Origin: BRHc4a sp049325055
Lineage (GTDB): Bacteria > Bacillota > Desulfotomaculia > Desulfotomaculales > Desulfocucumaceae
Direction: 5' to 3'
Assembly: GCA_049325055.1 (NCBI GenBank)
Contig: JBMOPB010000077.1
Span: forward strand, 1-49,186
DNA length: 49,186 nt
Shown: piece by piece, positions 31,430 to 39,771 of the stretch
Layout of the letters: each line of letters begins with the position of its first letter
Position numbering within the stretch: the first letter of the stretch is position 1
Made by a program: the position numbers and the translations under genes
Notes under the pieces: generated by a model
Told to the model about the DNA's origin: nothing
The model's database searches: none
The model's input: only the letters and a program-made list of their open reading frames with translations

Positions 31430-31633
31430 GGGTATTACACATCTGAAATGCCCTGTGGAATATTAACAATGAATGGAAAAATCTTTTTGGTGTGAGGTGA
31501 AGAAAATAACATCGGGGGTTGTAATGAATTGAAGACTTAAAGACAGATGCCCCCGGGGCAGGCCGCCTTAAGCGGTATTGGCGGTGCTTGCCCGGAGGGC
31601 TGGAGTTCAGTGAATGCTGTATTATTTTAATCG

Positions 31634-33238
31634 CTAAACCATACCATACCGCTTCATCTTGCGCCACAGGGTCACCGTGCTTATGCCCAGGCTTTCCGCC
31701 GCCTCACGGCGGTTCTGACCGGCGTTTTTCAGGGCTTCTGCTATGGCCCTTATTTCCGCGTCACGGGCTGCGCCGCCAAGGCTTTCCCCATCCCTGCGCA
31801 TGGCCGGGTCAGGGGCGGATTTTTTTTCATGGTATTTTTGGTCCACGTATTCCCGGATCATCACCGGCAGGTGTTCCGGCATGATGGTTTCCCGGTCGCA
31901 CAGGTTCATGCTGCGCTCCAGGCAGTTCTGCAGTTCTCTTACATTTCCGGGCCAGTTGTACCTTTCCAGGTACCAGGCGGCCTCCTCCCCTATCCTCCGC
32001 ACCGGGCTGCAGAATATCTGGTTGAACCGCCGTATAAAGTACCTTGCCAGGGAGGTGATGTCTTCCACCCTTTCCCGCAGCGGGGGAATTTTAATGTCAA
32101 CCACGTTCAGGCGGTAAAAAAGGTCATCCCGGAACTTCTTGTCCTTGACCAGTTTCAGCAGGTCCTTGTTGGTTGAGGCGATTATCCTGGCATCAACCGC
32201 AACGGGCTTTTTTCCCCCTATCCGGACGAATTCCCTTTCCTGAAGCACCCTTAAAAGCTTCGCCTGCAGGTCATAATCCATTTCTCCCACCTCGTCCAGA
32301 AGCAGGGTGCCTCCCTCGGCCTGCTCAAACAGTCCAAGATGGCCTCCCTTTTTGGCGCCGGTGAAGGCGCCCTCCTCGTAGCCGAACAGCTGGCTCTCAA
32401 TCAGGCTGGACGGCAGCGCCCCGCAGTTAACCGCCACGAAAGGGCCGTCCCGGCGAGGACCGGCGCTGTGTATGGACTGGGCAAACAGCTCCTTTCCGGT
32501 GCCGGTCTCACCCCATATAAGCACGGTGGACTGCCCTGCGGCAATCTGGGCGGCCTGTTCCTTGCACTTCCTGATGGCCGGGCTGCGGCCCACTATGTCG
32601 TCGAAGGTGTAACGCCTCTGCCACGGGTAAGCGGAGGCTGACTCAAGTATTTTCCTTTTCTGCCTTATTGCCATTACGTTATTGAAGCCGATGCCGAATT
32701 TGTCGGTGATGGGAATACGTACCGCCTGGGCTCCCTTTTCCAGCAATGACGGGCCGAAAACCGCCCGGCGCTTCTGCATGGCTTCTTTTCCAAGGGCCGT
32801 GTACTCGCCGGCTCCCCTGGAGGAATAACCTTCAGGGCCGAAGCTGGCCAGGCGCAGGCCGTCGCTGTCAAACATAACCGCCTCGCCGCCCGCCACCATG
32901 GCTATGTAGGGCAGGGCCTCCTCTATGCTCTTTTCCAGTTCCCTCTCCCTCTTAAGCCTTTCGTTGTTAACGGCTGCCAGTACATAATCGCCTATGGGCA
33001 GAAACCAGCAGTCCGATCCACGTACAGGCTTGTATTCCACAACCCCGGGCTCATGGGGGCACCCCGACAGGAACTCCGCCAGCCTGTCCGCCTCCGGGCC
33101 GGCAACCTCGTTTCCGTCTGAGTTGACAACCTTAACCAGGGATCCCTGACGGTCCATCACCATGGCGTATCCCCCGGTTACCCGGGCTATCTGCGCCAGT
33201 GACCTGCATAAGTTGTCCAGCAAAATACCGTGGTCCAT
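31634..33238 (-). CDS. Sigma-54-dependent transcriptional activator of the island
   Basis: A 534-residue enhancer-binding protein. An N-terminal sensory region (about residues 1-190) looks like a GAF/PAS-type small-molecule domain, without a phospho-acceptor receiver domain. The AAA+ domain has Walker A GETGTGKE (243-250), the sigma-54 contact loop GAFTGA (290-295) and the usual NCGALP and GGTLLLDEVGEMDYDLQAKLL stretches. A Fis-type helix-turn-helix (REAAESLGISTVTLWRKMKRY) ends the protein. All parts needed to activate sigma-54 are present. It is transcribed toward the operon it probably controls. Ligand sensing, likely of a pathway acid or CoA ester, is inferred from the domain layout. Confidence 0.93.
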   Translation of the reverse strand: MDHGILLDNLCRSLAQIARVTGGYAMVMDRQGSLVKVVNSDGNEVAGPEADRLAEFLSGCPHEPGVVEYKPVRGSDCWFLPIGDYVLAAVNNERLKRERELEKSIEEALPYIAMVAGGEAVMFDSDGLRLASFGPEGYSSRGAGEYTALGKEAMQKRRAVFGPSLLEKGAQAVRIPITDKFGIGFNNVMAIRQKRKILESASAYPWQRRYTFDDIVGRSPAIRKCKEQAAQIAAGQSTVLIWGETGTGKELFAQSIHSAGPRRDGPFVAVNCGALPSSLIESQLFGYEEGAFTGAKKGGHLGLFEQAEGGTLLLDEVGEMDYDLQAKLLRVLQEREFVRIGGKKPVAVDARIIASTNKDLLKLVKDKKFRDDLFYRLNVVDIKIPPLRERVEDITSLARYFIRRFNQIFCSPVRRIGEEAAWYLERYNWPGNVRELQNCLERSMNLCDRETIMPEHLPVMIREYVDQKYHEKKSAPDPAMRRDGESLGGAARDAEIRAIAEALKNAGQNRREAAESLGISTVTLWRKMKRYGMV

Positions 33239-33275
33239 AAAATTTCACTGCTTTCATTTGTTGTATTTGCGACAG

Positions 33276-33330
33276 TGCGACAGGGGACGGTTCTCTGTAG
33301 TGCGACAGGGGACGGTTCTCTGTTGTCGCA
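33276..33330 (-). repeat. Two REP-like repeats downstream of the RAYT gene
   Basis: A 25-base copy (33276-33300) is followed directly by a 30-base copy (33301-33330). The longer one has palindromic ends TGCGACA...TGTCGCA around a GGGGACGGTTCTC core. A fragment of a third precedes them at 33268-33275. They are in inverted orientation relative to the copies at 34177-34332. Such repeats accompany REP-associated transposases. Confidence 0.85.
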
Positions 33331-34131
33331 TCAGGCCCTAAAAACAATATCTTTACTAATCCCCATATGCCTTGACAGTTCCCGGACAGACGCGCCAGTT
33401 GTTTCCTTTATCTCCCTTATCAGCTCATTACGTATCTTCCTATCCCTACAGCTTTTAAGACTTTCCAAACTATATCCCCGGTTTTTCAATACCTTGTCGA
33501 TTTCGTACTTTAAATCCTTTATACCGGGATCTTTTATTGGGGTTTTGTCCGTACTTCCTTCGTACTCCATAAAATCATCGCTCACTGTTTTACTTGAGAT
33601 TTCCTTAAAAATCTCTATTGCCCGTTCTTCGCTGTGTGATAGTATTGAAAGCAGAAAACCCCTTTCCACCAAAACTTCGTTACTCCCTATTGTACTTATA
33701 TATTCTTTATAGCTGCTCCACTTAAAATCTTCTGCTTTAGTCACCATTCCGGCTTTTACCGGGTTATTGTGTATATACCTGGCCGCCGCCAGTAAATAAG
33801 ATTCCTCCTCTACTGCTTCACTGCGGAATCTGTCCTGGAACAAATGACCTATCCTTTGATATTTATTATTGAAATAGTATACATAGCTTACACAGATTCT
33901 CTTCATCGACCTCTGTAAACTGTCTTTCCCTTCCTTTATCAACAAATGAACATGGTTATTCATAAGGCAATAGGCATATATGTCGTAATTTCCATCCGCC
34001 TTCATCTTATTTAATGTTTCTAAAAATCTGATCCTGTCGTCGTCGTCGTAAAATATCTCTTTCCTCTCGTTACCTCTGATGATTATGTGGTAGATTCCAC
34101 TTTTGCTTTGTTTTCTTGCGTACCTTGGCAT
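33331..34131 (-). mobile_element. REP-associated tyrosine transposase (RAYT, Y1_Tnp)
   Basis: A 266-residue single-strand transposase of the IS200/REP-associated type. It starts MPRYARKQSKSGIYHIIIRGNERKEIF and has the HUH motif in MNNHVHLLIK (His-Val-His) and the Tyr-containing helix region YLLAAARYIHNNPVKAGM. The C-terminus ends in a short helix-turn-helix-like stretch (VRELSRHMGISKDIV). ATG 34131 follows GGGTGATATA. The gene is more A/T-rich than its neighbours, as expected for a mobile gene, and is flanked on both sides by inverted REP-like repeats, its probable substrates. It sits between accC and the island regulator. Confidence 0.92.
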
Positions 34132-34176
34132 TATATCACCCAAAAGTTTTTCCTAATCATACCATAAAACAAAAAA

Positions 34177-34206
34177 TGCGACAAGGGAGAACCGTCCCCT
34201 GTCGCA
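34177..34206 (+). repeat. REP-like repeat upstream of the RAYT gene
   Basis: A 30-base copy with TGCGACA/TGTCGCA ends and an AGAACCGTCCCC core. It is the inverted counterpart of the copies at 33276-33330, differing from them at only a few bases near the loop. It abuts the assembly gap. Confidence 0.85.
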
Positions 34207-34207
34207 A

Positions 34208-34307
34208 NNNNNNNNNNNNNNNNNNNNNNNNNNNNNNNNNNNNNNNNNNNNNNNNNNNNNNNNNNNNNNNNNNNNNNNNNNNNNNNNNNNNNNNNNNNNN
34301 NNNNNNN
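34208..34307. other. Assembly gap (100 N)
   Basis: Exactly 100 unknown bases, the conventional size for a gap of unknown length. It is bordered on both sides by the same REP-like repeat, so the assembly probably failed at a tandem array of that repeat. True length and content are unknown; frames drawn across it are meaningless. Confidence 0.99.
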
Positions 34308-34332
34308 CAAGGGAGAACCGTCCCCTGTCGCA
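34308..34332 (+). repeat. REP-like repeat after the gap (5' end missing)
   Basis: The last 25 bases of the same repeat, identical to 34182-34206. Its first five bases are lost in the gap. It lies 16 bases from the accC stop. Confidence 0.85.
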
Positions 34333-34348
34333 ACTGTTGCAGAGCAAG

Positions 34349-35692
34349 TTATTTCTGCATGTGCTGCTGTACAAATCCAGTGTTGATGTCGCCCTGTCGG
34401 AAGTGCGGATTTTCAAGTACTTCCCGGTGGAATGATATATTGGTGGCCACGCCCTCTATGACCAGTTCATCCAGAGCCCTGGTCATCCTGGCAATGGCCT
34501 CGTCCCGGTTGAGGCCCCAGGTAATCAGTTTGCCCAGCATGGAGTCGTAGTAGCGGGGCACCGTCCATCCCTGGTAGGCGGCGCTGTCAACCCTTGTCCC
34601 GGGCCCCCCGGGAGGCGTATATCCGGTAATCCGTCCCGGGCAGGGGGCAAAGTTCCTTCCCGGGTCCTCGGCGTTTAAGCGGCACTCTAGTGACCAGCCT
34701 TTTATTGTTATATCTTCCTGGGAAAAGGAAAGTCTCTCTCCGGCGGCAACCTTTATCTGCTCTTTTACAAGGTCTATACCTGTAACCATTTCGGTCACGG
34801 GATGCTCCACCTGTATGCGTGTGTTCATTTCAATAAAGTAATAGTTTTTATTTCTGTCCAGGAGAAATTCAACCGTTCCCGCACTGAAATAATCTACAGA
34901 CCGGGCGGCCCTTACGGCCATTTCCCCCATTTCCAGCCTTAATTCCGCGGTAAGGGCGGTGGAGGGGGACTCCTCAATAAGCTTCTGGTTACGCCTTTGA
35001 ACAGAGCAGTCCCTTTCTCCCAGATGGACAATGTTTCCGTACCTGTCGCCCATTAGCTGAAACTCTATATGCCTGGGCTCCTCAACGTACTTTTCAATAT
35101 ATACGTCGGAGTTTCCGAAGGCGGCCCCGGACTCTGTACGCGCTGTCTGGATTGCTTTCACGAGATCCTCCGGGCCCTGGGCAACCCTCATCCCCCTGCC
35201 CCCTCCGCCAGCCGACGCCTTGACCAGCACCGGGTATCCAATGCCGGCGGCGGTCCGCAGGGCGGTGTCAATGTCCTCCACAACGCCTTCTGATCCCGGA
35301 ACAACGGGGACACCGGCCCTGACCACGGTTTCCCTGGCGGTGGCCTTATCGCCCATTTTTTCAATTGCCGCTGCCGGAGGGCCAATGAATGTGATTCCCT
35401 GGTCCTCGACGCTCCTGGCGAAACTGGCGTTTTCAGACAAAAAGCCGTAGCCGGGGTGAATGGCGTCCGCCCCGGAAATGATGGCGGCGCTGATGACGTT
35501 CCGGGCGTTAAGGTAGCTTTGCGCAGGGTTTGCCGGGCCTATGCAAACGGCGTAATCCGCCGCCCTGGCGTGAAGAGAATCCCTGTCGGCCTCCGAGTAA
35601 ACCGCCACGCTCATTATTCCCATTTCTCTGCATGCCCTTATTATTCGCAGGGCGATTTCGCCCCTGTTGGCTATAAGTATCTTTTTAAACAT
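34349..35692 (-). CDS. accC: Biotin carboxylase (AccC / pyruvate carboxylase subunit A)
   Basis: A 447-residue ATP-grasp biotin carboxylase. It shows KILIANRGEIALRIIRACRE at the start, HPGYGFLSENASFA, the Gly-rich ATP loop KASAGGGGRGM, HLGERDCSVQRRNQK and the catalytic EMNTRIQVEHPVTE. It carboxylates biotin on a carrier protein with ATP and bicarbonate. Its carrier is fused into the upstream gene, 12 bases away, so the pair can form a two-subunit pyruvate carboxylase; service to acetyl-CoA carboxylase is also possible. The C-terminus is complete before the REP-like repeat. Position after spoIIIA matches accC in other Firmicutes. Confidence 0.93.
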   Translation of the reverse strand: MFKKILIANRGEIALRIIRACREMGIMSVAVYSEADRDSLHARAADYAVCIGPANPAQSYLNARNVISAAIISGADAIHPGYGFLSENASFARSVEDQGITFIGPPAAAIEKMGDKATARETVVRAGVPVVPGSEGVVEDIDTALRTAAGIGYPVLVKASAGGGGRGMRVAQGPEDLVKAIQTARTESGAAFGNSDVYIEKYVEEPRHIEFQLMGDRYGNIVHLGERDCSVQRRNQKLIEESPSTALTAELRLEMGEMAVRAARSVDYFSAGTVEFLLDRNKNYYFIEMNTRIQVEHPVTEMVTGIDLVKEQIKVAAGERLSFSQEDITIKGWSLECRLNAEDPGRNFAPCPGRITGYTPPGGPGTRVDSAAYQGWTVPRYYDSMLGKLITWGLNRDEAIARMTRALDELVIEGVATNISFHREVLENPHFRQGDINTGFVQQHMQK

Positions 35693-35704
35693 ATTTGACC
35701 CCTT

Positions 35705-37588
35705 TTAGTTGCTGACCTTAATTATAAAAAGAGGCTGGCCGTACTCAACCGGAGATCCGTTTTCAACCAGAATTTCGGAAATCTTTCCCGATACTTCGGA
35801 CTCTATTTCGTTCATCAGCTTCATGGCCTCTATAATGCAAAGGGTCTGACCCTTGGAGACTGCATCCCCCGCCCTGACAAATGGCGGAGCGTCCGGCGCC
35901 GGTGAGCAGTAAAAAGTTCCCACCATGGGGGCATTGATTACGAAGCTGCCTTCCTCCGGGACTTTTACCGCCGCCGCATCCTGATCGTTTTCCAAATCCG
36001 GCGCCATTCTTTCGTCTATAACCGAATGTTGATTTTCGGCAGTTCTCCAGTTATCAGATTTGCCGCTTTTTCTTATGGCTACTTTCATGCCTTTATTTTC
36101 AAGGGCCAGCTCGTAAATGTCGGAGTTGTTAATCAACTGGACCAGTTCCTTGATTTCCTGAAGGTTCATTTCAATTTCCTCCTCTGTCACCGGGTTTTTG
36201 ATTTTTTTAGTCAGCCGGGCGCTATCGTCATGGGACGCTGTCACCGTTGGCTTGATCCCGTCTTTCCTCTTCTCCACGAATTTCCTGGCTACCTGGGGGA
36301 AGATGGCAAACAGTAGATAATCCTCTTCGCTGGCAGCCAGCCCCTTTGCTTCTTCCCTTACTTTTTGCATCCTGGGTTCCAGCAGGTCGGCTGGCCTGCA
36401 GGTGTATTCCTCCCGGCCCCCCAGAATCCTGTCCTTTATATTGCCGTTCATGGGGGCGGGTGGTCTTCCGTACATCCCCTGGGCATAAGCCCTGACTTCA
36501 CCCGGTATCAGTTTGTATCTTTCACCTGACAGCACGTTGAGAACAGCCTGGGTGCCGACAATCTGGCTGGTTGGCGTTACCAGGGGCGGGTACCCGAAAT
36601 CTTCCCTCACCCTGGGGATTTCGTCCAGCACCTCGGAGAGTTTGTGCAGCGCTTTCTGTTCTTCCAGCTGGGTAATAAGATTGGAAATCATCCCGCCGGG
36701 CACCTGGTGCTCAAACACCCTCATGTCGTTAATCCTGGTGACGCCCCTTTTCTGGCCGTAATCCTGGCGAAGCCTTTCAAAGTAACGGGCAATCTCAAAA
36801 AGTGATCCAAGGCTGAGGCCGGTATCAAAGGGTGTGTCCTTCAGCGCCCTGACCACGGTTTCCACGGGCGGCTGCGATGACCCGAAGGCCAGGGGCACCG
36901 AGGCCGTGTCGATAATGTCCGCGCCTGCCTCCACCGCTTTCAGATAGGTCCCCACCGCCAGGCCCCCGATATAGTGGCTGTGTATCTGAACCGGAAGGCC
37001 CACTTTTTCCTTGAGCTGCTTAACCAGTTCGTAGGCGGAGTAAGGGGCCAGAAGCCCGGCCATATCCTTTATACAGATGGAATCGGCCCCCATCGCCGCC
37101 AGCTGGGCGGCAGTCTCAACGTAATGTTCGGTGGTGTGAACGGGGCTGATTGTGTAAACCACAGCCGCCTGTATGTGCGCCCCGGCCTTTTTCCCGGCCT
37201 TGATGGATGTTTCCAGATTCCTTATATCGTTGAGGGCGTCAAATACCCTGATAATGTCAATGCCGTTGTCAACGGCCTTTTGTACAAAGGAGTGAACAAT
37301 ATCGTCCGGATAATGCTGATAGCCCAAAAGGGACTGTCCCCTCAGAAGCATTTGCAAAGGGGTTTTTTTAAGTATCTTTTTTAATGACCTAAGTCTTTCC
37401 CACGGGTCCTCGTTCAAAAACCTGAGGCAAACGTCAAAGGTGGCGCCGCCCCAGACCTCCATGGAATGAAATCCGATGTCATCCATCATGCCGGCCACAG
37501 GCAGCATGTCGGCGGTACGCATCCTGGTTGCCCAGAGGCTCTGGTGTCCGTCTCTCAAAGTTGTGTCGGTTATTTTGATGGCAGGCAA
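35705..37588 (-). CDS. Pyruvate carboxylase subunit B / oxaloacetate decarboxylase-type carboxyltransferase fused to AccB
   Basis: About 627 residues. The first part (to about residue 470) is a DRE-TIM carboxyltransferase: KITDTTLRDGHQSL, LLRGQSLLGYQHYPDD, the carbamylated-Lys motif CIKDMAG, metal ligands in IHSHYIGG, and the PYC/OADA conserved domain. The last 150 residues resemble a whole AccB protein, starting MNLQEIKELVQLIN and including APMVGTFYCSPAPDAPPFV and the biotinylated Lys in EAMKLMNE. TTG 37588 follows GGGGG at 7 bases; the frame also opens at 37606. With accC it probably makes oxaloacetate from pyruvate. The gene stands exactly where accB is found in relatives, just after spoIIIAH. 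Confidence 0.9.
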   Translation of the reverse strand: MPAIKITDTTLRDGHQSLWATRMRTADMLPVAGMMDDIGFHSMEVWGGATFDVCLRFLNEDPWERLRSLKKILKKTPLQMLLRGQSLLGYQHYPDDIVHSFVQKAVDNGIDIIRVFDALNDIRNLETSIKAGKKAGAHIQAAVVYTISPVHTTEHYVETAAQLAAMGADSICIKDMAGLLAPYSAYELVKQLKEKVGLPVQIHSHYIGGLAVGTYLKAVEAGADIIDTASVPLAFGSSQPPVETVVRALKDTPFDTGLSLGSLFEIARYFERLRQDYGQKRGVTRINDMRVFEHQVPGGMISNLITQLEEQKALHKLSEVLDEIPRVREDFGYPPLVTPTSQIVGTQAVLNVLSGERYKLIPGEVRAYAQGMYGRPPAPMNGNIKDRILGGREEYTCRPADLLEPRMQKVREEAKGLAASEEDYLLFAIFPQVARKFVEKRKDGIKPTVTASHDDSARLTKKIKNPVTEEEIEMNLQEIKELVQLINNSDIYELALENKGMKVAIRKSGKSDNWRTAENQHSVIDERMAPDLENDQDAAAVKVPEEGSFVINAPMVGTFYCSPAPDAPPFVRAGDAVSKGQTLCIIEAMKLMNEIESEVSGKISEILVENGSPVEYGQPLFIIKVSN

Positions 37589-37606
37589 AACTTTTCCCCC
37601 TAACAA

Positions 37607-37840
37607 AAGCTGTTATCTGTTTATTATATGCGGCTTATTTTTACCGGCTAAAAGTTACGTGGCCCAATATCAATTATACAAGCCATTATATGTTATTTAC
37701 GGTGTTTTAATAAAGTATGAAGCCATAAGTATACAATATATATGCATAACGGCTGGCTTTGCAATAATAACAGATAAATTATTTTTAATGCTTAATACTG
37801 AATACAAAAATCAAAAGGGTTAATTCCATGTTTTACCTGC
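37607..37840 (-). promoter_or_regulatory. Promoter region of the carboxylase operon
   Basis: An A/T-rich gap of about 240 bases between the spoIIIA terminator and the carboxyltransferase gene. On the minus strand it has several TATAAT-like elements (for example near 37683-37690 and 37670-37677) and a TTGCAA near 37760, but no -35/-10 pair I would single out. It is clearly non-coding. Confidence 0.45.
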
Positions 37841-37877
37841 AAAAAATTAAAACCTCCCTGGTGGAAAAGGAGGTTTT
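37841..37877 (-). terminator. Terminator of the spoIIIA operon
   Basis: A perfect 9-bp stem (AAAACCTCC / GGAGGTTTT, 37849-37857 and 37869-37877) lies 20 bases after the spoIIIAH stop. On the minus strand it is followed by AATTTTTT. Confidence 0.85.
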
Positions 37878-37896
37878 ACCGGAGGCCAATTTTTAA

Positions 37897-38472
37897 TCAT
37901 ACTTTGGGGACTATGATAATTCCCTGCTCCCCAAATCCGGTTTCCCTGGACACCATGTCAACTATCTTGTTTTCCTCTGCGGGTGTCAGGCTCCGGCTTT
38001 CAAGTACCACCGTGACTCCCTTCTGGTCGACGCACACCACGGCTTCCCTGTATCCCCTGGCCTTAAGCAGGTTTTCAACCCTGGCTTCCTTTGATACGTT
38101 CCTGCTGATGTTCAGAAGCTGTTCCTGGGCCGCTTTGCTTGTGTCGGCCGTTGATGCCGGGCTGCCTATTATATCTTTTAATATCTCCACCTGCTGGCTT
38201 CTTGCTTTATCCCTCTGGAGCCTGTATTCAACAAAAAAACCATCCGTCCCGGCCGCGCCTGATTCCAGTGGGCCCTGCCCTTCCCGAGTTTCGACGCCCC
38301 CGCCGCTGATTCCGGTGTTTGAAGGCTGGTACCCGGTAGTCTTAATTTCCACCGGGGCAGTTTTCCTGAAAAAAAGCATTCCCGCAACTCCAGTGTAGCC
38401 CAGAAAAAGCGTTGCCGCACCGGCGATGAACATCAGGGTGATGAATATATGCCTTAAATTAACGAACATCAT
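37897..38472 (-). CDS. spoIIIAH: Stage III sporulation protein AH
   Basis: A 191-residue mother-cell protein with one N-terminal membrane segment (about residues 8-30) and a periplasm-facing C-terminal YscJ/FliF-like ring domain (about 90-191, KEARVENLLKARGYREAVVCVDQKGVTVVLESRSLTPAE region). SpoIIIAH binds forespore SpoIIQ to form the channel linking the two compartments during engulfment. The start overlaps the spoIIIAG stop by four bases. It is the last gene of the operon. Confidence 0.93.
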   Translation of the reverse strand: MMFVNLRHIFITLMFIAGAATLFLGYTGVAGMLFFRKTAPVEIKTTGYQPSNTGISGGGVETREGQGPLESGAAGTDGFFVEYRLQRDKARSQQVEILKDIIGSPASTADTSKAAQEQLLNISRNVSKEARVENLLKARGYREAVVCVDQKGVTVVLESRSLTPAEENKIVDMVSRETGFGEQGIIIVPKV

Positions 38473-39104
38473 CTTTTCGCACCGCCCTCTCCCGTAAGAA
38501 CCAGTATTTTGTGCGGGTCAACATTCAGAGCCACCCGGACGGCATTGAAAAGGTTTTCCTTAACCCTGGGGTTTGCGGCGCCCTGAGCCACCACCAGCAC
38601 TCCCGCTATCCTGGATGCGGATTCCATTTCCACCACCGGAGAATCGCCGTTTCCGTTCTTGGCGATGACAAGCTGCGTGGTATCGGTATTTTCATTTATT
38701 GTCCTTGTGCCCCCGCCCTGGTCCTTTTCCACGGTGTTTTTCCTGCCGATGGTGGTGTTTGTGGCGAATGTTTCCCTGTTGGAGGAGGCAAGCCTTACAG
38801 TGACCTTAACCTCTCCCGAACCTTCAATCCTTTCCAGCATTGCCTGAAGTTTTGAGGCCAGGGCTTCTTCCTCCTGGGCCATCATCGACCTGTGCAGGCT
38901 TTTTTCCGTGTCCGTCTCTTTGATATCCACTGATTTTTCCCTGGCGGGCGGTGTAGGTTCCCGGCCGTCGGTGCTGCCCAGTATTATAAGGCTTATTCCC
39001 AGGATAACCACCGCAGCCAGCCCCATTAGTTTTTTCCTGTTCGCTTTTCCCGGGCCGTCACCGCTGCTGCCGGCTTTGTTGAACCATTCACTGAATACTG
39101 ACAT
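38469..39104 (-). CDS. spoIIIAG: Stage III sporulation protein AG
   Basis: A 211-residue protein with a single membrane segment (about residues 27-46) and an extracytoplasmic ring-building domain. The C-terminal part (RIAGVLVVAQGAANPRVKENLFNAVRVALNVDPHKILVL) is typical of SpoIIIAG, which forms a large secretin-like ring in the feeding-tube complex. ATG 39104 follows GGGAGGG. Confidence 0.93.
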   Translation of the reverse strand: MSVFSEWFNKAGSSGDGPGKANRKKLMGLAAVVILGISLIILGSTDGREPTPPAREKSVDIKETDTEKSLHRSMMAQEEEALASKLQAMLERIEGSGEVKVTVRLASSNRETFATNTTIGRKNTVEKDQGGGTRTINENTDTTQLVIAKNGNGDSPVVEMESASRIAGVLVVAQGAANPRVKENLFNAVRVALNVDPHKILVLTGEGGAKR

Positions 39105-39119
39105 GCTTTTACCCTCCCA

Positions 39120-39749
39120 TCATTTAAACCTGACCCTGATCTGGTCCGGTGAAAGGTTGTAAAAATTGGCCACCTTTTCAGCCGCACTTTTGGCGGCGTC
39201 GGCATATTCCGGGGGAGGTTTCTCGGCCACCGTAGTATTGGATTTTTCCTGCCCCACCGCCACTTGTACAGTCTCAACGGGTTTTATATCGCTGTCCCTA
39301 TATCCCACCGCGCCGGACATCAACAGATTGACCTCAATTATTCTTCCAAAATCTTTTTTGGATGGGTCATCCTGTATTTTCACATCAACAGCTGCCGGCT
39401 TCATCCTGCTGTCCATTCCCGTCAGTGCGGAAACCTGTTTTTCTATCCCCTTTCGGTACTGCTCCAGCGCCTTTTTTTTGTTGGCGGCGTCCAGCTCGCG
39501 CCCCTTTTCCAGTATATCCACCTTTTTTGAGGCCTCGGGGCCGCCGCGCCAGGCGTATTCCTCAATATCCTTAAAAAGCCCTCCCCCGGATATTCCGTTG
39601 GCGGCCTGTATTACCGCCACTATAACCATCAGTCCGAATACCATGCGGGTGTACCTTCTCATTTCCCCGTTGGGCAGGAGCATTTCCAGCAAAACGGAAA
39701 GCACCATGATTATAATGAGATTCTGCACCAGTACTCGCACCGTTTCCAA
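39120..39749 (-). CDS. spoIIIAF: Stage III sporulation protein AF
   Basis: A 209-residue protein with two N-terminal membrane segments (about residues 8-24 and 36-52, LIIIMVLSVLLEMLLPNGEMRRYTRMVFGLMVIVAVIQ) and a soluble ring-fold domain (about 95-209). It is part of the SpoIIIA-SpoIIQ channel. The start is TTG 39749, preceded by AAGGAGGGG. Confidence 0.92.
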   Translation of the reverse strand: METVRVLVQNLIIIMVLSVLLEMLLPNGEMRRYTRMVFGLMVIVAVIQAANGISGGGLFKDIEEYAWRGGPEASKKVDILEKGRELDAANKKKALEQYRKGIEKQVSALTGMDSRMKPAAVDVKIQDDPSKKDFGRIIEVNLLMSGAVGYRDSDIKPVETVQVAVGQEKSNTTVAEKPPPEYADAAKSAAEKVANFYNLSPDQIRVRFK

Positions 39750-39771
39750 ACAAAGCCCCTCCTTGCCCCGT

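Larger units (their letters stand above)
31214..31633. other. Control region between island regulator and operon
   Basis: A 420-base gap without a gene. It holds the -24/-12 promoter (31273-31287), the 26-bp inverted repeat (31404-31429) and a half-formed second site (ATTACA at 31434-31439 and TGAAATG at 31444-31450). The part from 31500 to 31633 contains only short G/C-rich inverted repeats after the regulator stop and no clear terminator. Confidence 0.7.

Noticed and set aside
33276..34332. CRISPR array
   Set aside because: The repeats are adjacent or widely separated, inverted on either side of a transposase, and have no regular spacers; they are REP-like elements.
34116..34550. Open frames crossing the N gap
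   Set aside because: They are made of unknown bases and repeat sequence, so they have no evidential value.
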